A DNA stretch of 9,813 nt from Nitrosotalea sp. Lineage in GTDB: Archaea > Thermoproteota > Nitrososphaeria > Nitrososphaerales > Nitrosopumilaceae. Where the stretch lies: assembly GCA_023252335.1 (NCBI GenBank), contig JAJPEA010000070.1:1-9813 (forward strand). The letters run 5' to 3'. The position numbers and the translations under genes are program-made. The first letter of the stretch is position 1. Each line of letters opens with the position of its first letter. Below, piece after piece: positions 5,634-9,813 of this stretch. The notes under the pieces were generated by a model. That model was not told the DNA's origin, searched no databases, and worked only from the letters and a program-made list of their open reading frames with translations.

Positions 5634-6839
5634 ATGAGAAAACTTGAGATCATACTTGTTGCCATAACCATAGTTCTTGCTAGTACGGTTGCATTGCAAT
5701 TTACCAATGGAAAGATGCTCGATGCATCACAAGGTGCAGTCCAAGGGCCAGCAGGACCACAGGGTCCACCCGGTCCGCAAGGGCCTCCAGGACCAGCAGG
5801 GACAGGGTCAATAGAAGAACAGGGTTCAGTCCTTACACAGATTTACAAAAATACAGAAAATTCCGTGGTACAAATAACAAGCAAGGTCTCAACAGTTGAT
5901 AACAGTTTCATACTCAATGGACAGCCACTTTCAAGCCAGTCTACAAGACTTGGGTCAGGTTTTGTATATGATACAGAGGGAAGAATAATTACAAACAATC
6001 ACGTTGTAGAGGGATCAAAGACAGTAAATGTGTCCTTTATTGACGGCAACACATACACTGCCAAAGTGGTTGGAACCGACCCAGGAAATGACATTGCAGT
6101 AATACAGATAATAGACAATTTTTCTGACGAGAAGCTAATTCCTCTAACCCTTACAAATTCATCAAATCTTAATGTCGGGCAGCAGGTAATTGCAATTGGA
6201 AATCCGTTCGGACTAAGTGATACCATGACTACAGGAATAATTAGCCAGATTGGAAGACTATTACCAGATGAGAGCTCTGCAGGATTTTCAATACCAGATA
6301 TAATACAAGTTGATGCAGCAATAAACCCAGGAAATTCCGGTGGTCCTCTGCTAGACCTCAATGGGAAGGTAGTAGGGATGAACACTGCAATCAGTACAAG
6401 TACCGGAGACTTTGCAGGAGTTGGATTTGCAGTACCTGCAGATGCAATAACTAGAATTGTTCCAGTCTTGATTAAAAACGGAACATACACCCATCCATAT
6501 CTTGGCATTTCAGGAAGAAGCCTTGACCCAGACGTAGCACTTGCAAATGGACTGGCAAGAAACTTCAAGGGAGTAATCATTGAGAGTACAATCAAGGGAG
6601 GGCCAGCAGACAAGGCAGGAATAATTCCTGCAACATCAGACCAGAACAACATCCCTCACGGTGGAGATATCATAACAGCAATAGACGGACAGCAGGTCAA
6701 GACAATCTATGATGTCATTGCATACCTTGACGACAAGAAAAATGTAGGAGAAAAGGTAGTCTTGACAGTATACAGAGAAGGCAAATCAGTTGATGTTACC
6801 GCTACACTTGGTCCAAGACCAGACCAGACTCCTAGCTAG
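5634..6839 (+). CDS. HtrA/DegP-like serine protease with collagen-like linker and PDZ domain
   Basis: A 401-residue membrane-anchored protease expected to degrade or handle damaged proteins outside the cytoplasmic membrane. In order: a hydrophobic signal anchor (about 4-24); a collagen-like stretch of six uninterrupted Gly-X-Y triplets at 38-55 (GPA GPQ GPP GPQ GPP GPA); a trypsin-like domain with the full catalytic triad, H123 (TNNHVV), D153 (GNDIAVI) and S235 (NPGNSGGPLL); and a C-terminal PDZ domain at about 285-395 (HPYLGISG, then GGDIITAIDGQQV). The length and S1C protease order are normal for DegP/DegS-type proteins with one PDZ; the Gly-X-Y segment is the odd part. ATG 5607 would add nine residues (MQNGGRDFT) before the anchor, but it lies upstream of the predicted transcription start, so I prefer 5634. 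The stop overlaps the convergent glycosylase gene in CTAG at 6836-6839. Confidence 0.93.
   Translation: MRKLEIILVAITIVLASTVALQFTNGKMLDASQGAVQGPAGPQGPPGPQGPPGPAGTGSIEEQGSVLTQIYKNTENSVVQITSKVSTVDNSFILNGQPLSSQSTRLGSGFVYDTEGRIITNNHVVEGSKTVNVSFIDGNTYTAKVVGTDPGNDIAVIQIIDNFSDEKLIPLTLTNSSNLNVGQQVIAIGNPFGLSDTMTTGIISQIGRLLPDESSAGFSIPDIIQVDAAINPGNSGGPLLDLNGKVVGMNTAISTSTGDFAGVGFAVPADAITRIVPVLIKNGTYTHPYLGISGRSLDPDVALANGLARNFKGVIIESTIKGGPADKAGIIPATSDQNNIPHGGDIITAIDGQQVKTIYDVIAYLDDKKNVGEKVVLTVYREGKSVDVTATLGPRPDQTPS
5745..5798 (+). repeat. Collagen-like Gly-X-Y repeat coding region in the HtrA gene
   Basis: Eighteen codons encode six Gly-Pro-X triplets with X being Ala, Gln or Pro. The DNA is locally G/C-rich (GGNCCN units) compared with the AT-rich gene around it. 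Glycine and proline codons vary between copies, so this is not a freshly expanded microsatellite. Confidence 0.9.
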
Positions 6840-7411
6840 TCAAAGACATTTCTTGTTGTTTTAAAATTCCACATTTTATCAGTTGCTTTTTTTATTCCAA
6901 CTCGTGGACCTGCCAAAATTTCAGATGGTTTTATTTCAAATCCGTCCATTATGTACAGGCTTGATTTTTTTGTCAGGTCTGCTCCATACTCTTTTTTTGT
7001 TATCATCAAGGCCTGTGTAAGCTTGGCAGGGCCATTTGTGAGGTTTGACACATTGTCTGTCTTGCGCTGCCTTGACATGAAATCAAGTCCTTGCCTTGGC
7101 ACAATGGAGCGAAGCAGTACGGCACCTGCCTCAAAATCCTGGCTTTTGGCAACGGCATTTACACAGTAATGCATTCCATATGTAAAATAGACATAGGCAC
7201 ATCCAACAGGCCCAAACATTGCCTTGTTTCGTCCAGTCAATCCTCCATAGGTATGGCTTGCAGGATCGTCCCTGTATCGATATGCTTCAGTTTCTACGAT
7301 TACTCCAGAGATTGTATACCCGTTAATTTTTCGAACAAGTATCTTCCCAAGAAGGTCTTTTGCAACATCAACTGTATCCCGGTTATAGAACGAGCGCCCA
7401 AGTACCTTCAT
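6836..7411 (-). CDS. mpg: 3-methyladenine-DNA glycosylase (AAG/MPG family)
   Basis: A 191-residue protein matching the alkyladenine DNA glycosylase (AAG/MPG) family across its length. The enzyme cuts the N-glycosidic bond of alkylated or deaminated purines such as 3-methyladenine and hypoxanthine to start base excision repair. Visible motifs are VETEAYRYRDDPASHTYGG (39-57), with the catalytic glutamate at E42 followed by Y44; GRNKAMFGPVG (60-70); YVYFTYGMHYCVN (73-85), holding the tyrosine that in relatives intercalates into DNA; and LTNGPAKLTQAL (124-135). It is close to the usual bacterial/archaeal length. Its ATG overlaps the stop of the uracil-DNA glycosylase gene (ATGA), so translation is probably coupled. 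Its stop overlaps that of the convergent htrA. Confidence 0.95.
   Translation of the reverse strand: MKVLGRSFYNRDTVDVAKDLLGKILVRKINGYTISGVIVETEAYRYRDDPASHTYGGLTGRNKAMFGPVGCAYVYFTYGMHYCVNAVAKSQDFEAGAVLLRSIVPRQGLDFMSRQRKTDNVSNLTNGPAKLTQALMITKKEYGADLTKKSSLYIMDGFEIKPSEILAGPRVGIKKATDKMWNFKTTRNVFD
6887..6998 (+). terminator. T-tract cluster downstream of htrA, inside the convergent glycosylase gene
   Basis: Three runs of seven T lie on the plus strand at 6887-6893, 6965-6971 and 6992-6998, 48-160 bases past the htrA stop. Because the convergent genes leave no intergenic space, htrA transcription must end inside the opposite gene, and archaeal polymerase can stop at such tracts. They are also lysine-rich codons of the glycosylase, so the role is inferred. 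Confidence 0.3.
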
Positions 7412-7989
7412 TGTGAAATTTCTATGTCCAAACCCTTTCTTAATTTATCCAAGGATTTTGCAAGCAAGACAAAATCGTCCTTGAGTACCTGTCTTAATCC
7501 AGGATTGTATATCACAGCAGCTGGATGGACTGTAACAAAATAAAGTTGGCCGTTACTTTTTACAATCTTGCCGCGATTTTTTGTTATCTCACTGCCATCA
7601 AGCAGCGAGCGATATGCAGTGTTTCCAAGGATGCAAACTATCTTGGGTTTTATGATATCAAGCTCTTCTGATAAATATGGCCTGCATGCTATTCGCTCTT
7701 CTGTCAAGGGCTGTCTGTTATTTGGAGGCCTGCATTTTACCACATTTGTTATGTAGACATTTTCTCGCTCAAATCCTGCATGCTCTAATGCTTCAGAGAG
7801 AATCTGTCCTGCAGTTCCAACAAATGGTTGTCCCTTGAGATCTTCATTTTTCCCAGGGGCTTCTCCTACAAAGATTACATCAGAGTTTTTGTTTCCATGT
7901 CCAGGTACAGCATTTGTTCTTGATTTGGATAAACCACAGTTGACACAAGAGATTACCCTATTTTTTACATCATCTAGATTACCAGACAT
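7408..7989 (-). CDS. udg: Family 4 uracil-DNA glycosylase (iron-sulfur type)
   Basis: A 193-residue member of the family 4 (UDGa) uracil-DNA glycosylases, which remove uracil arising from cytosine deamination or misincorporation. Four cysteines, C15, C18, C86 and C102, match the [4Fe-4S] ligand pattern of the family. The motif GEAPGKNED (42-50), the following GQPFVGTAGQIL (53-64), the KCRPPNNRQP block (85-94) and the active-site HPAA (155-158) are all present. The length is typical. The ATG at 7989 follows the tldD stop by a single base (TAA-A-ATG), and the gene's own stop overlaps the start of the alkyladenine glycosylase gene. It therefore sits in the middle of a tight operon with a second base-excision enzyme. 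Confidence 0.96.
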   Translation of the reverse strand: MSGNLDDVKNRVISCVNCGLSKSRTNAVPGHGNKNSDVIFVGEAPGKNEDLKGQPFVGTAGQILSEALEHAGFERENVYITNVVKCRPPNNRQPLTEERIACRPYLSEELDIIKPKIVCILGNTAYRSLLDGSEITKNRGKIVKSNGQLYFVTVHPAAVIYNPGLRQVLKDDFVLLAKSLDKLRKGLDIEISQ

Positions 7990-7990
7990 T

Positions 7991-9409
7991 TTATGTTGCC
8001 ACGCTTTTTACAATAGACTTGCCACGTATATGTGGACCGCCATTTCCCATCCTCATGATTTGCATCGGGTCGCCTTTACCGCAATTTCCAATTGGCCTTA
8101 CCTGAAAATCTTTTCCTCTTGCATCAATTGAATCAAAAAACTCGGGAGAGTTGCCCATAACAATTACATCTCGTAACAATCCACCCACCTCACCGTTCTC
8201 AATTTTTTGTGCATACTGGCACGAGATGCTCCAGTTGTATCTCAACATGTCTATTGATGGAATTTTCATGCCAGATATCAAAAAACCATTTTTTACATCT
8301 CGTATCATCTCTGCAGGATCCCAGTTGCCAGGTGCGATGCACGTACATGCCATCCTCACAAGAGGCATGAAAGAATATCCAGTTGCCCTCATTGAAGAGT
8401 TGGGCTCTGTATCAAATAGTGAGGCAGTCTCCCTGCTTTGCATGTGGTTAGATAATATTCCATCTTCTACCAACACTTTTCTTGTTGCAGGCACACCCTC
8501 ATCATCATACTTGTACCACCCAAGGCTGGATGATATAGTTGGATCATCAATTACGTTGAGTTCTGGCGAGCCAATTTTTGTCCCAAGTTTTCCTGCCCAC
8601 CATGCGCCCCCAGCCCACGCCATCTCTTTTCCAAGAACCCTATCAGCCTCAGAAGGGTGTCCAAGAATTTCATGTGCAAGCAGTGCAACAAAGTCAGGGT
8701 TCATCACAACCGTTGCCTTTTCTTCTTTTACTGTCTTTGCGTCAAGCAGTGCATCTGCTTTATCAGAAATTGTTTTTGATGCAACCAGTATGTCATTTTT
8801 TCCAGTGATCATTTCCAGCCCTCCCCTTCCCCCTTCAGTGGTACTAACAGATTCTGTCAATCCAGAATAATGTGCTGTTGCGGACAAGTTTGCCATGACA
8901 TCATCAAAGTCTTGAGTGATTTTCGATCCCTCGCTGTTAACAAAGTACTTGTGAAACTTGTCGTGGTGCATTGATACAGATGATTTTATTATTCTTTTTT
9001 TGTCATGAATTATCTTGTCAGATTCTAGACCAAGTTTTACCATCTCGTCCACATTTGGCTCTACTAGAACTTGGAATTTTATACCATCAGTAAAAGAGCG
9101 AATCTCTGCCAGTCTTACTTTATGTTTCTTGTATTCTGAATAGTACCTGGCAGTTTTTACTGCATCAACAATGTTTTGCTGTATGACGCCAAATGATTGC
9201 GGCTCTGATACAGAGTAAAATCCCCAGGCCCCATTTACTAGGACTCGTATTCCAAGACCAGAATCCCTTGATGAGACAAAGTTTTCAACCTCGCCGTTTT
9301 CAATTGTTAACCCTATAGTCTTGACAGATTCTGCCCTCACGTCACAATACTGCGAGCCTGCATCAAGTGCAATCCTGACTGCCTTTTCAGCATAATCTTC
9401 AAGTGACAT
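7991..9409 (-). CDS. tldD: TldD-family metalloprotease
   Basis: This 472-residue protein matches TldD of the TldD/TldE (PmbA) family. In bacteria TldD and TldE form a zinc protease that trims unfolded peptides and processes some RiPP precursors such as microcin B17. The zinc site is visible as HEILGH (246-251), with E247 as the likely catalytic base, and C443 (GNCGKGDP) matches the third metal ligand of the family. Other family blocks are GIRVLVNGAWGF (53-64), the DDEGVPATRK loop (302-311) and RATGYSFMP (341-349). The length is normal. No tldE/pmbA partner is in the window; if present it must lie elsewhere. The upstream histidine kinase ends 5 bp before the ATG and the uracil-DNA glycosylase starts 1 bp after the stop. 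Natural substrates in archaea are unknown to me. Confidence 0.93.
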   Translation of the reverse strand: MSLEDYAEKAVRIALDAGSQYCDVRAESVKTIGLTIENGEVENFVSSRDSGLGIRVLVNGAWGFYSVSEPQSFGVIQQNIVDAVKTARYYSEYKKHKVRLAEIRSFTDGIKFQVLVEPNVDEMVKLGLESDKIIHDKKRIIKSSVSMHHDKFHKYFVNSEGSKITQDFDDVMANLSATAHYSGLTESVSTTEGGRGGLEMITGKNDILVASKTISDKADALLDAKTVKEEKATVVMNPDFVALLAHEILGHPSEADRVLGKEMAWAGGAWWAGKLGTKIGSPELNVIDDPTISSSLGWYKYDDEGVPATRKVLVEDGILSNHMQSRETASLFDTEPNSSMRATGYSFMPLVRMACTCIAPGNWDPAEMIRDVKNGFLISGMKIPSIDMLRYNWSISCQYAQKIENGEVGGLLRDVIVMGNSPEFFDSIDARGKDFQVRPIGNCGKGDPMQIMRMGNGGPHIRGKSIVKSVAT

Positions 9410-9414
9410 GATTT

Positions 9415-9813
9415 CTAGATGGGCATTCTAATTCCATCTACCTTTGGAATTGTAAATGAAAATACAGTTCCCTGCGATACTGCGCTTTGCATCCATATTG
9501 TCCCCCCATGGGCCTCGACAATTCCCTTGCAAATTGACAGGCCAAGACCGCTTCCACCCTTTTCTCTGGTGCTAGTTGTATCAGCCTGGTAGAATTTTTT
9601 GAATATCTTGTCGTTTGCGTCAGTTGGTATACCTTTACCATTATCTTTTACAGAGACCACTACCTCGTTCTCTTTTTCTTCAATCTGTACCTCCACCTTA
9701 CCTGTCTTTGGAGTTGTCGCCTTGAGACTATTTTTTATTAAATTGCTAAGTACCTGGGTCACTCGATCGTCGTCATAATATGCATAGATGTCTTTTTTCG
9801 GAGAATAGTCAAG
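9415..9813 (-). CDS. Histidine kinase, C-terminal ATPase domain (runs off right edge)
   Basis: The minus-strand frame is open from the right edge, giving the last 132 residues of a sensor histidine kinase. An apparent GTG start at 9762 lies inside the ATPase domain; the 17 codons before it (ending DDDRVTQVLSNLIKN) continue the domain, so the gene is truncated by the window and does not start there. Visible ATP-binding boxes are N (SNLIKNSLKA), G1 (VKDNGKGIP), F (FKKFYQAD) and G2 (GGSGLGLSICKGIVEAHGG). The dimerisation/phospho-acceptor and sensor regions lie outside the window. It is the most upstream visible gene of the run leading to tldD and the two glycosylases, 5 bp from tldD. The signal sensed and the partner response regulator cannot be determined here. 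Confidence 0.93.
   Translation of the reverse strand, partial: LDYSPKKDIYAYYDDDRVTQVLSNLIKNSLKATTPKTGKVEVQIEEKENEVVVSVKDNGKGIPTDANDKIFKKFYQADTTSTREKGGSGLGLSICKGIVEAHGGTIWMQSAVSQGTVFSFTIPKVDGIRMPI

Noticed and set aside
5999..6652. 217-codon open frame on the minus strand
   Set aside because: It is antisense to the htrA protease domain, which carries a full catalytic triad. The predicted peptide has no recognisable motif.
8151..8870. 239-codon open frame on the plus strand
   Set aside because: It lies entirely opposite tldD, whose HEILGH and other family motifs are intact. The frame is a by-product of codon bias and has no recognisable domain or promoter.
9415..9762. Short stand-alone ATPase protein starting at GTG 9762
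   Set aside because: The same frame continues upstream to the window edge with residues that belong to the kinase ATPase domain, so this is the end of a longer gene.

Overview
The window reads as a chromosomal stretch of an AT-rich archaeon, most probably a Nitrososphaerota (Thaumarchaeota) ammonia oxidiser of the Nitrosopumilales type. The reasons are an archaeal/eukaryal-type prolyl-tRNA synthetase without an inserted editing domain, a coenzyme F420 ligase (CofE), a family 4 (iron-sulfur) uracil-DNA glycosylase, a small winged-helix protein of a type common in these archaea, a membrane-anchored cupredoxin-like protein, and TATA boxes placed 26-28 bases before several start codons, as expected of leaderless archaeal transcripts. 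The genus is inference; no rRNA or tRNA gene is present.

Layout. 1-755 (minus): the N-terminal 251 codons of a secreted YVTN-type beta-propeller protein running off the left edge. 876-2301 (minus): a phosphoserine-phosphatase-like HAD enzyme followed by cofE, probably one operon. 2403-4173 (plus): a 94-residue four-cysteine protein and then proS (TTG start), probably co-transcribed. 4233-4547 (plus): a winged-helix protein, meeting tail-to-tail a two-TM protein (4544-4927, minus). 4985-5473 (minus): a membrane-anchored cupredoxin-like protein with no cysteine. 5634-6839 (plus): an HtrA/DegP-like serine protease with a short collagen-like Gly-X-Y segment between its membrane anchor and the protease domain. 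6836-9813 (minus): a tightly packed run of histidine kinase (partial, right edge), tldD, a family 4 uracil-DNA glycosylase and a 3-methyladenine-DNA glycosylase, with junctions of 5 bp, 1 bp and a 4-base ATGA overlap.

How the genes relate. The two glycosylases are translationally adjacent and probably act in base excision repair of deaminated and alkylated bases. Their linkage to TldD and a sensor kinase suggests shared transcription from a promoter beyond the right edge. The beta-propeller, the cupredoxin-like protein and HtrA all act outside the membrane, but each has its own promoter and they do not form an operon. I see no CRISPR array, insertion sequence, phage gene or other mobile element. 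This is mainly a core-genome neighbourhood, and I found no convincing undescribed defence or mobile system. The points most worth checking are the cupredoxin lacking copper ligands, the collagen-like HtrA, the DNA-level identical propeller repeats, the glycosylase operon and two convergent gene pairs that share a CTAG stop overlap.
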